A DNA stretch of 64,000 nucleotides from Onchocerca lupi. Taxonomy: Eukaryota; Nematoda; Chromadorea; Rhabditida; Onchocercidae. This document shows positions 39,432 through 53,382 of this stretch, piece by piece; the first letter of the stretch is position 1, and each line of letters begins with the position of its first letter. The notes below the pieces were generated by a model. The model ran no database searches, was not told the DNA's origin, and saw only the letters and a program-made list of their open reading frames with translations. The stretch is taken from the NCBI GenBank assembly GCA_028564675.1, contig JAOVVO010000180.1:1-64000 (forward strand), given 5' to 3'. Position numbers and translations under genes: made by a program.

Positions 39432-41249
39432 CGTTTTTTCAGAATGAAAAATTGAAGTGATATTGTTGTTTTTATTTGTAAAACTCGTCGTAAAATTTAG
39501 AATTTTTATTATAGCATATTAAAATTATTAACCACAAAAATTCGCAGAAATTTAAAATAATCATGCAAAAATTCCGGATATTTTCTTTCAATTTATTGTG
39601 CAAAGCGACGAGAACCTGATTTTCTTGAAATTTCGATGGATTGATTTTTGAGCATATTATATTCTCCAAACTTGTCTTTATATGAGATCTTTTTTTTCTT
39701 TTGAGGCTATCTTAAGTCGTAATTGTACGATTTAAATTTTAAGATCATTAACGAATTCATTACTAGACCGTTGAATTTACGCAGTAAATTGTTTAAAAAA
39801 AATGTTTCTATTTCAATGAAGAAATGGTTGGGAAAAGTTAGTGAATAATGAAAATTTTAAATATTTGATTTATTTCAAGTAATTTTATCAGGTTCTCATG
39901 GCTTTTTCAAAATGCGATAGGAAGAAATGAAAACAATGTTCTTCCACTTTTATGCTGTACAACATGACTTTCAACTGAAAATACTCCTGCTGAAATTCGA
40001 TAATTTCTTTAATGTTAATTAAAATTTCATAATTATTGCTAATTGTTGTACCGATCTCGGATAAATTGCATGATTAATAGCTATGTGAATTGCTTTCCAT
40101 ATTCTAAAATAACTTTTTTCTTTGTACTGTGAAGCATTTGAGTTTAAATAATGTTCTCTTCAGTTCGAAGTTGTTTTATAAAATATTTTACAAATATTCC
40201 TTATTTGATGATTATCTTCTCTTTTACCAACAACGGATATTATTGTTTTTTTATTCTTTCCCTTTCTCGATCCTTCTCATCTCAATTTTGGTGATTTTGA
40301 ACGCTTTATATACATATTCCTTTTTTTTTTTCTTTTTTTTTTTTTGAAATGTATCCGTTACTCTTATTCCTTCTAAAAAATTCTATTGCTTTTTAAGATT
40401 TTCATAATGGACCGAAATTTTACAGAGTCCTTTGTGACAACAAAGAAAAAATGCTTGTAAACTATCTCCTAAAATTTCAAGATTTCGGAGATTTTCTTTT
40501 TTTCTTCATAGTTTTATCATGGAAATGATTGTTTTAAAATTCAGATATTAAATTTTTTTAAGTTAAGAAATAAGCAGTGATTTTTTGTCTTTCATTAGTT
40601 TTTTTTTTTTTCGATAACTGCCGAAATTTTGTAGACTTCTAGTTGTATTTGTACGTGAAGCTATAATCTACAATGTTGTACTGCTGAATTTTTACCTCTT
40701 ATATTTTGAACGTGGGATTTATTATTGAAAGTCTTTATAGGTCATCCATACACAAGTGATTATTGTGACCTTTGACATCTATCTGACATTTGAAAATTGA
40801 ACTTTCTATATTTGTGCCGATCTATGTTACCATTTTTATCACTGCCATTTATACACACCTGTTTTTCATGCAACTTGTTGCTCCCTATATATCTTTCATA
40901 TAGGTCAACAAAAATGATGCCCAATGATCGTTAGCTGGGCTTTCAATTGTGCCGAGAAATGCCAGTCAGGGCTTTCTATTAGTCAATTATTTCTCATTTT
41001 GCTATAAAAATTTTTGGTGTCTTTCAAGATAAACTCGAAAATTCAAGCAATTAAAAATATATTTTCATCTCACTTGACAGTTGCAATTTCTTTTTCTCCA
41101 TTTTTTCTTAAATTTACTTGTCTTTTTTGGGAGATTGGAATCTAAGCTCTCGAAAAAATATTTCAAAATAATATTTTATAAATTCTATGTATGCAAAATT
41201 TCGGTAACCTTCTATAACTTGAAAGTATCAAATCCTGAAAGACGACTAT

Positions 41250-41277
41250 TTTCTTCTTCTTCTTCTTCTTCTTCTTC
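41250..41277. repeat. (TTC)n microsatellite
   Basis: About nine TTC units in intergenic DNA. It produces the poly-Ser stretch in an otherwise meaningless reading frame. Confidence 0.9.
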
Positions 41278-43304
41278 AATTTTCCGTATCTCATCAAGTT
41301 TTCTGCTTGTCCAATGCTACGCAAAGGATGTTCACTCTTCTACTAATTTTGCGATTTAGGTAACAAAGCTTTACACGTCTTGTGGACGCCTATGCATAGC
41401 AGTACACCAGTGGTGTATAGTACGAGTAAATTTAATTGTATGTTAATTTGTCTAATTTTTCTGAAATTTCCTCTATTTTTGATTGTCCGATTTAGTTTGT
41501 GTATTAAAGTATCATTGTAACTCAAATAATGGACTTTCTCTTTTCATTCTGTCTTTAAAATCTGTAAGTAAATGAAGAACGATATTTGATTTTAAATTCT
41601 TTGTCTATTTTGTTTGTTTATATCATATCGAAATCGAAATTCAGTGATAAGCTTTTCGTAAATAAATTTTGCATTTCTTTGAATTTACTTCAAACTTCTC
41701 ATTTATATGTTCTCCGAAATTAACAAAATTCTTGTTGAAAGAGTGAATTGAAAGATTTTTTGAAAAAGAAGGCCTCGTATTGCGAAGGTATTGCAAATAC
41801 TTGCATTTGTATATGCATGTCCTCTGGCTTGGCGGACACAATTTCGTGCCAACTTTGGCAATTATCAATGCATTTTGTTCGAATAATTTTTTCCGGAAAG
41901 CGAACTCTTCGATGAAAGTCCAATTATTCGTACTTATATTTCAATTATGTTTGCATTTAGTGGCGATAGAACACGGTGATCAAATTGTGGTTTCCATAAG
42001 TTCTGTCGGCGAAGAGTTGGTTTCCTCTCGATCGATGATTTTTCGTTTCTCTTAAAAGCGAACCGTTTATTAACTTTTCCTTTTTCCTTTTCTTTTTTCC
42101 TGTTAAATGTAATTGGGTATCATTTGTTTCTGTTTGTTTATGTAATTAAAACAACTATGCTTTCCTTTTGAATATTCTTTCAACTCTCTCCATCTTTTCC
42201 TTCTTTTTCACAATATTCTGTTGGCGAATAAATAAATATTTACTCCAATTGCTGTTTTTAATTCGATTTTATTGGCAAAAATAAATTCGCTCTTTTTACC
42301 AAAATATTAAAGCGTAAATGCGGAAAATGACAAGATGAAAAATTTTTCCGGATGATCAAAAAGTTATCAGTGAATTATGATAAATGATAAATGGAATGCA
42401 AAGGAAGTGATTAAAGATAAAATATTTTGAAAAGAATACATTACTTTTGGATATTAGTCGGTGAGCACAATATCTAACATAAATGACTCAAAAAATGCTT
42501 TGAGGAAATACCTATCAATATTCTAATTTAAAGAAAAAACTAATAAATCAGGAATTACCTTTGATCTCAAAATGCATTAATTTTACAATTAATTATATAT
42601 CTTTAATTTTTATAGTGAAATGAAATTTCAAAGTATATTAACAAAGATTTTATCTTGTTCTTCAAATTGAATCTATTAGCGAGGAAATTGTTAAATGATT
42701 TGATGAATTTACGGGATTCTGAAATCAATTCAACTTCATTAAAAAACAAGCTACTAAAAGGTTATTGAAACTAAAATTTGCAGAATTTGTGATTTTTCGC
42801 AGTGAGCAAAAAAGTACTGTGTCATCTGCAAAATGAAGCATTCGATATTTTCGATCGCTATTATAGACAGGATTTTTGAACCATCAATATCTTCATACAA
42901 ATACTTTTAATGTGCTGACAAAAGTTTCTGGAAAAGATGCATCAATACTTTCTTAATCCAGAAATCATTCCTAAGGAAATGCTAAAAAATGAATGATTAT
43001 GGCAAAAAATTACTTTGTTTATGCCCTGAAGCATCATGTCATTTCTGAATTTGTCAGAAAGGAACATGCTGGAATTATCAGTCCTAGTATGATATAAATG
43101 ATAGTAGAATAGTGATAAGAATTTTTGCTTAATAAATATTCATTATACTTTCATCCATTGCTTATATTTTCCTCTTTGAAATGAAGAATTCCTTATATAT
43201 TGGAAAATGTCGTGAATTTTTCTCAATCGTGGAGAGTGATGTCGATCAATAGTCAAATACTATCAAGACCAATTGATTGTCAGGTTAGTCGATCAGCATC
43301 CAGC

Positions 43305-43502
43305 TGAACTGAATTGAGTTGAACTGCGTTGAGTTGCGTCAAGTTGAGATCGTTGGGTAGAGTTGTTGAGTTGAATTTACTTGGGTTTGAGTGTGTTGAG
43401 TCGGGTTGCGTTGAGTTGCGTTGAATTGAGGTTACGCTGCATTGAGCTGGATTGGGTTGAGTTGCATTAAGTCGAAGTGAGTAGATTGGAACTGTGTTGA
43501 AT
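43305..43502. repeat. Degenerate TTGAG/TTGCG minisatellite
   Basis: About 200 bases are built from 5- and 10-base variants of (G)TTGAG, GTTGCG and GTTGAATTG, as in GAGTTGCGTTGAGTTGCG. The tract is G/T-rich on the + strand, unlike the neighbouring A/T-rich DNA, and is not coding. It lies 4 kb downstream of lit-1 in intergenic DNA. Confidence 0.85.
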
Positions 43503-46050
43503 CCACCCGGATTGCAAACTCTTTATTGGTACCTTAACTTCTTTCTTAATACAACAAGATTTATATGTAATGAGAGTGGTTTACATTGAACATCGGAAGC
43601 TGCTAAGACCCAATTACAACACAAGCATCGTAACAAGATCTAATGAGAAGATTAGGATGTGAATTTGGGCAAAAATGTGAATTCAGATAAGTATTGTAAG
43701 CGACTGATAGCAAAGGCCTTTCCTGAATGACAAGAATACAAAAATATAAACATAGATAAAAACAGAAAAAACATGGGAAAATTAACTGGGAAATAAATCC
43801 AAGAAATGTAAAATCAGTTAAATGATTCACAATACTGGTAGCATTCATTTACAATGAGAGATTTAGTTGATTATTTATTTGTTTGGAATTTGGTTGGAAT
43901 CTCGCGATATCGGAATTTGCGACAGAAAAATGGAGGCGAAAAATCAATATTTCGATTCAGTTGTCTTTTGGAATTTTTTTTGTTTTATTATGCCAATAAT
44001 TTAGTGTACATTCCTAAAAGTAACTATGGTAACCATTTTAATGATTATTTGTCGTCATAGGAAGTGCATTTCACTTCATATTTTGCAACTCTTTTAAAAC
44101 AGTGATCACTTCGGAATTTTTCATGTTATCGATATATTTCTGAAATCGTCAGAAAACTTATTTGGACATGTTATTATTCGCTTCGCTGAAAATTACTGAA
44201 TAATTTCAGTCAATTTTACTTTTCACTTTTAGATTATTTTCTTTTTCTCATGCAAGTTTTTTGAGTTGTAAACAAGCTTTCTGACGATAAGTTTTCTCAA
44301 CTTTTCCCGTCATATAAATCATGCAATCTGCATACAATTTGAAAGTATTCTATTCATACGATCGGTTAGAATTAAATTCATAAAAGTTGCATCTTTTCAC
44401 ACTGATAACTTTAGATTTAATCATCCTTTCATGCATAAAAAATGATAATGACATAGTGTATTTTTCTTTTCGAAAAGTTGAAAATCATTGGGAAAACTTT
44501 CTCAAATTTCTTAGTATATAAGCTGGCTTAATTTATTAATCAAGCTGTTTCAATTTTGCTCTGAAGTCATTGTTAGTAATATCAACTTTTTCTTTTATTT
44601 AAGTCTAAATTATCTTTGATAGTGGATATAGCTTGAGGCATAAATCGTAGAGCTAGAAAGTAGAGATATCTTTGAAATCATTTATATCGGAACTTTCTTT
44701 TGATCAAAATAGGATATCCTTGCGCATTCATTCTTTAAATGATTAATTATTTTTCGAATATTTATGCAGAAATCACCTCTAATTTTAAAAATTCCATTAT
44801 AAAATTGATCAGATAATAGTAAGACATAGTTATGACCAAGCATAACGGTCAACTATTTAATTTTTCTACAGGCCAATTGCCTAATAGGGAACTTAGCTAA
44901 TCTGTATAAATCATTATTTTATTCATTTTATCAAATGAGAAAGAAAAGTTTTTTGAAATTAATGAGACAGTCAATTTCATGCGACATCTGGTGATAGAAC
45001 TTCTATCTTTTCCATTTCTCTTCCATCATGCAAATATGAACTTTATAGAATAGTATGAAGAATCATCTCTTAGATTTTGAATACAATTAAAATTCGCTTC
45101 TGTATCCATCTAAACATGATTCATACGTAAAGTCATATTTCCAGTATCAAGCTTCAAAATCTCAAAAACTTTTTTTTTGACGTGAAATCAAAACTTTCAT
45201 AAAAAAATCTTTTTCGTTATAAAACTGAAACTTTACACAAATGGTCACTAAAATAATTCAAATTTGAAAGTTTTTACAACGTAAAGTTTTCAATGTCTTT
45301 GAAATAGCTAATTAACGCAAATTAAATAATTTAAACAGTTGTTCGCAAATGACGAATTTTTTAAATTCAGCATTCAAATATCAAATGCACTAAATTTTGC
45401 TGTTTTCGTATAGTATTACTAATTAACATGACTAATATCAACCAAATATTGATCATCTCTAATTTACATGCAATTTACTCTATGCAGTTTAAAATCATAT
45501 TGATATTTTAAATTCCAGTTCATAATTTCAGTCATTGATTTCACTTTCTATTTTATTTTATTCTTGAGCAAAAAATCGTTAAGATAGCAGATGGTTGCTA
45601 ATGAAAGGTTGAAGTAGAGATTTGTTACTTAATTAATTCGAAAAAGATTGAAAATGTTTTAAATTTCGATGGTTCAAATAAATTTCAATTTATGAGAGTA
45701 AAGTTGCTAAGGAATTAATTTTCCTTTTATATGCAAAGGAATTCATCGTTAATATAATCGTTTATGGGACAGATTCTTAAGCTTTTAAGCTTTAAAAGCT
45801 ATTTGCAATTTTCACTTACTAATAGAAAATGTTTATTATGCATTGAATGACTTTATTGTTGCATAAAAGCACAATTGAATGGTTTTATTGAATTTTCTTT
45901 ATTTTCAAAATTTCAGTTTAAAGTGAATATATTCAATGTTTTCACAGAAGCAGCTTCAAAGGGCGTCTAATTAGAAAAATAAGACGACAAAATTAATATG
46001 TAGGCAGTGTTAGTAAGATGTGATGCTAACACATAGATTACGGAATTTAC

Positions 46051-46250
46051 TTTTACGCAATATCTGAGATGATATCACATAATGTACATATCATACAATC
46101 CATTACGTAATATCTAAGTTCAAGCGATCAATAACGTAACATGATTTCATCTGCTGATAACTTTTCTGCTTGTCAGAAATAATATAAAATGTTTTAATTT
46201 AACAAATTCAAATAAAGTTAAAGCAATATATCATATTATTATTACGTAAA
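46051..46250. promoter_or_regulatory. Cluster of TTACGTAA-like sites
   Basis: TTACGTAA occurs at 46103-46110 and 46242-46249, with near matches TTTACGCAA (about 46052-46060) and ATAACGTAAC (46131-46140). TTACGTAA is the palindromic consensus for PAR-bZIP and C/EBP-related factors such as C. elegans CES-2 and ATF-2. Two of the sites share a longer context (ACGYAATATCTRAG). The cluster is about 7 kb upstream of the ckk-1 start. No function is shown. Confidence 0.3.
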
Positions 46251-48411
46251 GTTAGCATATGACCAGATGCTGATGGCAATTCACTGTTTTTTCAAATTTG
46301 GTAATAAGCTTATTACAAGCAGTGATAAAAAAGAGAGATAAATGATAAAAATAAGGAATGTGATGCAACTTATTAGCGACAATTAAGTCAATTTGCAACT
46401 AAGCGAAATGTACAAAAAAAAGTTTATGATTTGATCTTTGATCTATTAAATCGACGATTAGAAGAAAATAACTCCATTAATGTTTTACATTCTAATTATT
46501 TGCATTTTGTTTAGCTGTGTTGAATGTTTAAATCATAGCTTCTCCTCGATTTAAGGCCTATTTATATTGTAGGCAAATAGAATTTAAATTGCTAAGTTGA
46601 CGCTAATTGGATTTTTCCGCTTGGAATTGATGAGATGAAAGAAATAGTAAATTATGAACAGAGGGATGAGGAAGAAAACAGAGAGTTTATGAATAATTTT
46701 TCTCCCTACTTCATGAATTATTTTCCGCTGAGAAGAATAAGGTGAAAATCGATTTTTTATCATTTCAGATTTTAACATATATTTTTGTGATTTCAAATTT
46801 TGTTACTTTATTTTTCATCTTTTTAAAGTATTTGTTTCGGGTAACAAAGTTTGAAATATCAAAAAACTTTTGGGAAAGAAAATAGATAAACAATATAAAA
46901 TAAATGCAGAAATTTTTAAAAACTGATATTTTTCTGTAATAATTTTTAGAAATTTAATAACGAGAGAAAGTGCAAAACTGAGTTTCAGCTGTTTGTAGCC
47001 TGATCAATTTTCACATTAAAACTTTTATCTTTGTCTCTTCAAAAAAGAAATGAAAAATGAAAAATTTATTAAGCCAACACTTTTTCTTTTAACTTCTCAA
47101 AAATAAAATGAAAAATACATTACAAATTAAATAATTTTAATCGGTTCGGCAATGTTCCTTTTTATTCGCATATTTCATTTTCACAAGCAGTGCTTCATCG
47201 TTTTAGTCCTTTACATTGAATTCAATATTCGTGTAATCTTAATTTTTAAATTTAACAATAATTTTTCTCCGTCGAGTTTACTTGCCTGCTAGAAATGATT
47301 CCATCCTTCTGATGTTTGATATTAAATCTCTTTTATAGTTAATGGATGGGATGTTTAGTGTATAAATGTCCTAAAATTCACATTTTCGAATATTTTATTA
47401 TCATTACAATTTTACTCTACTCATTACTCATTAATCTGCTGAAATACATATAATTATCGAAAATATAGATTTAAAACGTAGTATTATAAAATGAGTTGCT
47501 GAAATTTCCCAAGTACCGTTGGAATTCTTTCTGATTTCCAAAATGCAGCACGTTGTTGAGTATTTATTGATATTTTCTCTTTTATCTTATTTTTTGCTCG
47601 TACGATGATCTCTGGAATATCGCTCGGTTTCTGTTGCAATTAAAATCATAGAATATGATAAATTTGAATCATATTTATTGCAGATAAAAATTTTTAACAA
47701 TTGCCTTTTTTTGCAAAGGAATAAAGCTTAGAATTTTGATTATTTCAGATGAAATTGAAATTGAAAGATCAAAGTTTCCTTAATATTCGTGTAATAACTC
47801 AAATCTTTGCAAGATGAGGATATAAGGCGAAAAAAAAAATAGTACGATTCCTTTTGTTGTTATTGTGTGAATCTTGAAAGGACAGCTGTGAAATTGAGTT
47901 TTTAAAAGTTAGTTTAATTTTCACTCATTTCTCCCTACTTCTCATGCCTTCCTTTATATTTAGAGAAGCACTTTAGGATAGATTACATAATTATTTTCCT
48001 TTCTATTCATCGAAAAAGTTTCCTATAAATTTTTTTAAGCGAATAGGAACATACACTTCATTTTCATCCACTCTCAGGGTTACTTCATAAACATTAGACA
48101 TGTCTTCATTACCGTATTATTTTCTTGTCCCAAGATTTTCATTTTCATGTTTATATCTATCCATATTCAATATTTTAAGTCATGATATATTATCTAATCA
48201 AAGGCTGTGATTGGTTAAATCAGTTTCTTTCGTATAATTTTTTAAAATGGATTTCATAATGAAAGGTGTATAATTCTCCATCTGAATTTGTGGATTTTTT
48301 CATAAATGATCATTTTATAGTCTAATTGCCAAATTAAAATTTGCAAGCAATTGTTTGCTTAGGCTGCATGCATTTCAGGACTTAATATTGCATGTATTAC
48401 AGGATTTTCTT

Positions 48412-48413
<2 letters not shown>

Positions 48414-48444
<31 letters not shown>
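48414..48444. repeat. Poly(T) run of 31
   Basis: Uninterrupted T-run in the lit-1 to ckk-1 intergenic region. No retroposed sequence is recognisable beside it. Confidence 0.95.
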
Positions 48445-48445
<1 letters not shown>

Positions 48446-51400
48446 AGTTTTCGGATATAATCATAACATCATTAGTATTTTCATTGTTGCTGTAAACGTA
48501 TTCGAAATGAAAATAATATAATTGGATTAAGTTTCTCTTTAGCATTGTGGTTATCGAGGACATAGATCAAAGCAAAAAGTAAATATAAAGCAGAAATTGA
48601 CAAAAATTATGTAATAAATTGTTTTCACTCTTTGCAACGAATCGCAAACTATTCATTTTTAAGAAAGAATTGTGTTATTATTTACTAAATTTGCTCAAAA
48701 TTGTGTAATAATCTGTTATTTTCTTAACTTTTGAAGCAAAAGGAATGATCGAGAGAAGATAACTATCATCCGTTTGTTCATTGACGATAGCAATTTTTAT
48801 TTTATGGACGAGAGATTTTTTTCTTACTATGCGTCTTATTTTGAAGGAAATTATGCAAAGTTCAAATTTTTTTTTCGATAGATATATAATTAGAATTAAA
48901 AAATTATTTTAAATTGTACTCTTTAGCAGTTAACATTCTATAGACATCTTGTCTTATTTTAATGATAATTATTCAAATTGACATAACTGATTATATCATG
49001 ATCTTAGAGATCGATCATTAATCAATGAATCGAAAAATTGGTCTATTAGTTATAGAAAAAATTTTTGAAAAAATTCTTCACTGTGGGATATGTTTTCATT
49101 TTTCTTGAATGTTATCGGTCGTTGAATTATTTATTTTGATTTATATTCTATTCTATTCCTTTTGTGCACTGTTTTTCAGTTCTGCAATTTACTTGAAAAG
49201 CTATTTCAATTTTATTTACGTACTTTTCAGCTTATACCATTTACACTCACAGAAACGCTTTTTTATTTCTTCTGCTCTGCATTATAAATGTTAATGAAAA
49301 ATAATGGAAATACGTCGGAAATATCGAAGGCTTTATTGAATCAATTCCTGAATAAAATACTTTCAAGAGAATTCATCAACAGCTCTAAGCATTTGAAGCT
49401 ATCAAAAAGAATGTCCATTAATGCAGTATTATGAGATTCGAAAGAATACGGTTATGCATATGACAATAAATATCGATTATTGATAAGCCTAAAGATCAAT
49501 CGGAAATTTCATTTAAAAATAATTACAGCGCATCATTGGATAGTTAATATACATTAAATTTATTGCATTTTGAAAACACATTTCAATTATATAACGTTCC
49601 TTTTAAAACAATTCCTTTTCATGAAATTCCCAATTTATTTAGTTTTTTTTTTTCAAATGACAAAGCAAATCGTAAAACCTAAAAACAAATCAAGTTTTTG
49701 ATGGAATTAGTTTAAAAGACTAAAAGCGTTTTTTTTCCTTTTTTTTTTTCAAGTCTCTATCTTTGACATTAAATGCTAAAATCTATAAAAATCCATAATT
49801 CATTCTTTTGGGATTAATTCAATTCATTTAAAATACTCTATTTTATGATACCAAATATATGATATTACATACTCTATCTTATAGTGTTTTAATTGAAGTA
49901 AATTGCTCTAAAAAAAAATTATACGAATTATGGATTTTTTACAATTAATATGCAATAAATTGTTGGTCTATTCATATTTTTCAACTCTAACGCAAATTTT
50001 TCCTTAATATGTAAAATTGAATCTAAAATTGAATTAAAAAACTTAATTAAAGAATTTTTGTATTTTGGAGATTAAACAAACCTGAGAAAGAAATGCATTT
50101 GTCGAAATGTTTATTAAGTAAATTATTTATCAATTTATGAGATCTTTTATCTCGTGACATTATTGATTCTATCCATTTCAAGACTGCGAATAGTTCATGC
50201 TTATGTTTGAATTTCTCTTTTCCTCATTCTGAAATCATGGAATGAACGAATTTATTCATTTTTGATGACTTGTTTATTTATTCATGCCTACTCCGTAATT
50301 GAAGTTGCATCGCCCGCCATAACATCATTAGATCAATCCAATCAATATCGCCATTGACGGATCTGTCTAGTATTTCTTGACCCAGTGTGATCATTATTAA
50401 ACCTTCACGTTCAATCGATTATCTGGTTTACTATCGATATGCTACTTTTTTTTGGCTTTCTTTTACTTTCAAGAATATATCGTATCCTTTCTTTTGGCAC
50501 TTATCTCTATAGTTTTGGCATTTCTTTGTACAATTGAAATATTTTGGTCGGAACATTTTGTACTGTCTGATTATCATTTAGAAGTTTTTCAACTTAATTT
50601 TTTATCTTTTTCTTTTTTTTTCTAACATTCTTAGCTATTGGTCAGCATTTTATATTTTAAATTCTAATTTCCATTTTTTTTTTAAAACTTCTGCTTAAAT
50701 ATATTTATTGATTATTTAAGTATTTGTTCAATGCATTTATCACTAATTTTATTCAAAAATTAATTTCAGAGTATCTGAAATCCACAAATTTGGGGAATGC
50801 CGTGATTTTATGACATCTTCGGATAACATTTTTTTAAAAGTGGTTGGCATTTCAGTGAAAAAGAAAAAAGTAAATTCTTCCTTCTTGTTTTATCTGGAAC
50901 AAATTAAAATTATTCAATCAAAATACTCTAAAGCAAATCAAAATTCCATTGACGTTTTGAATTTCCTTTTCTCCGTTTTGCAATTATTTCTATTTTAGTC
51001 TAGATAAGTGTAAACAAGTGCTCAAGCTATATAGCTAATCAAATTTACTATCCTATTACCGATTTCTAAAACTTTTATTTTCATCCCAAACTAAGTGTTA
51101 AAGTGCTATGACAGCTAGCTTTTTTTTGCATAAAATCAAACGCAAAATAAAAAATTGTTTTTTTTTTTTTTTTTGGTTTTATTTGTAGCAAATTGAAATT
51201 ATTCAATCAAAGTTGTTCAAAGCATGTGACATTTTGAATTTCCTTCTCTCAATTTTGCAATTATTTCCACTACTCCTACTGCTATTCCTTCATTTTGCCA
51301 TTTCATTAAACATTTATTATAAGTTATCCAACTGGAAAATGAATAGAAAATTCATATCAATTTGATGCTCTTCATCTATTTAAAAGCAATCACGATTTAA

Positions 51401-53343
51401 ATTCTGCTTTCTTTCCTTCTTGAATTCGTCTTGTTTCGAACAATAAATCTCTCTTCTATTCAAATCGAGAGAAGCAGAGAACAGTAGTTCTGCGGGAAAA
51501 ATATTTTTTCGATTATTTGGAAAAATATTTTAAAAATCTTCATTCTTAATATTGACTATGTTGGAAAATAATTTCCGTTGTTAATTTGTCATTGCATGCA
51601 TCCATACAAATGACACATTTAATTGAATTTTCCACTTAGCACTCGAAATTTCTAAAATAATTATTCAATAAGTGACTAATATTCTCTTTTTTCAAATAAA
51701 AATTTCCATCATAATGGAGCTGTGATTTCAATATGCATACTGCTGTTATTTTTTTATTAAATTTAATAGCAAAAATTTTTGTTGAAATTTTTTTTTCGAT
51801 TTTTGACCCTTCAAAGTACCAGAAATTCCATTTCTTCTTACAGTGTAAAATACTAACTAATTCATTTTAATTTTAATTTCATTCAGCACCTTATTCCCAT
51901 ATATATCTATTCATAATAATCATTATTCTTCCATGAATTTCTTTTATTAACCAAGTTTCAAGGTAATATTTGGATGAAATTCTCCTTCATTTTTCGATTG
52001 AATAGGAGGGCATTCAGACTTATATTAAAAGAGAAATTTTCTTTTTTTTTTTTTTTTTTTGTTTCATCAGGTAAATTTTGAAGGAAAATCATTTAATTTA
52101 CAACAAAGCCGTTTGGTACTTCGCAAATCCCAGCGATTCTTTTAAAATAATTTCACAATTCGATGTTATATTTTATTCATTTTTACTGATGACCGTTTGC
52201 TTCAATGATTGTAGTTCTCTTCTAATTCTTTACCAGATTCCTCTGATGAATGGAACGAATTTGACTGATAAAAAAATAATATTTCAGTGCATTGACTGTT
52301 TAACAATGCCTTTTGGAATTCTTAGAAGTAATAACATTGTTATCAACGAATTGCTTCTTCCTCAATGAAATTTTATCTGTCCAAAAATATTTGCTTAATT
52401 CTAATGGATGTCGATTACTATGATGCTTGTCTACATCATCAAAAATCTCTCTGCTCCGGAACGGTACATGTTATGTATAATGAATTTAAATTCACCATTG
52501 AATTTAGTTTAATCAATTTAAATTTATCATTAGTGCTATAATGATATACGTTTGACAAAGACATATCTTTAATATTTAGTTGAAATTGCAATGTAGTTAA
52601 CTAATACAAGCACTGCATGATCAGTATCTTAGCATAATTATAAACAGTAAAATAGGAACTAAATAAAATGAATATTGAAATATTGTTGATTGTTTTTATT
52701 ATATTCGATTATAAATTACATTTAATCTTTGTTTTATTGAATTATTTATAATTTTTAAAATCATTCTTATTACTAACATATCCTTTGAATGTTTTGAAGC
52801 ATAATATCAGTTTTCCGATAAGATCTCCTGGACGCAGGAAATATTACTTGTAAACACATGATAAATATCGCATATCGTCAGGTACAAAGATTTTGAATAT
52901 AACTTGGTACTCAAGTAACTGTGTACTAATTACTAATAATAAGAAAAATTGAGAATAATTAATGGTATAAAGGATTGCTCGCCATTATCTCACTGCAAGA
53001 AATAATGGCCGATAATTTGAAACTCTTCCGGATTACATATCACTTCTCTAAATTTTAATTTCGAGTGATGCTTAGTCATCATTTTTGTTATGTATAAAGC
53101 TATCTACATAGACCAAACTTATCACGATAAACAATATGAGGAAGAATATTTGCTGAGGAATAACTAATACTCAAAGAATGATTTTAACTTAAATGATCGA
53201 AGAGAAGCAACAAATTTTAGTGCGAAGCATTAGAAAAAATTTGAAATTAAATTCAGAACGATTATATTTCATTGCAAAATGGGAGTGTTGACTGAATTAT
53301 TGATAAAGGTAGAATCACTGTTAAACAATATCAAGTTGAATAA

Positions 53344-53382
53344 TTTCAGACATAGCCCTATCAGCAGCCAATATTATCCAAT
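53344..53382 (+). promoter_or_regulatory. Probable SL trans-splice acceptor and 5' UTR of ckk-1
   Basis: The sequence AATTTCAG ends at 53349 and an in-frame ATG follows 33 bases later. The coding frame is closed by a TAG at 53353-53355, just after the acceptor. A short leader between TTTCAG and ATG is usual for spliced-leader addition in nematodes. A second acceptor (TTCATTACAG ending at 53400) could instead receive an upstream exon in phase 0. Confidence 0.45.

Larger units (their letters stand above)
39432..53343. other. lit-1 to ckk-1 intergenic region
   Basis: Nearly 14 kb of AT-rich DNA with no exon I can support. It contains the TTC repeat, the TTGAG minisatellite, the TTACGTAA cluster (46051-46250) and the 31-base T-run. 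The frames near 41641-42055 on both strands are more GC-balanced than their surroundings, but have no matching splice partners or recognisable domain. The ckk-1 promoter should lie towards the right end. Confidence 0.6.

Noticed and set aside
41641..42055. Overlapping ORFs on both strands with relatively balanced composition
   Set aside because: Neither frame shows a known motif or consistent splice partners.
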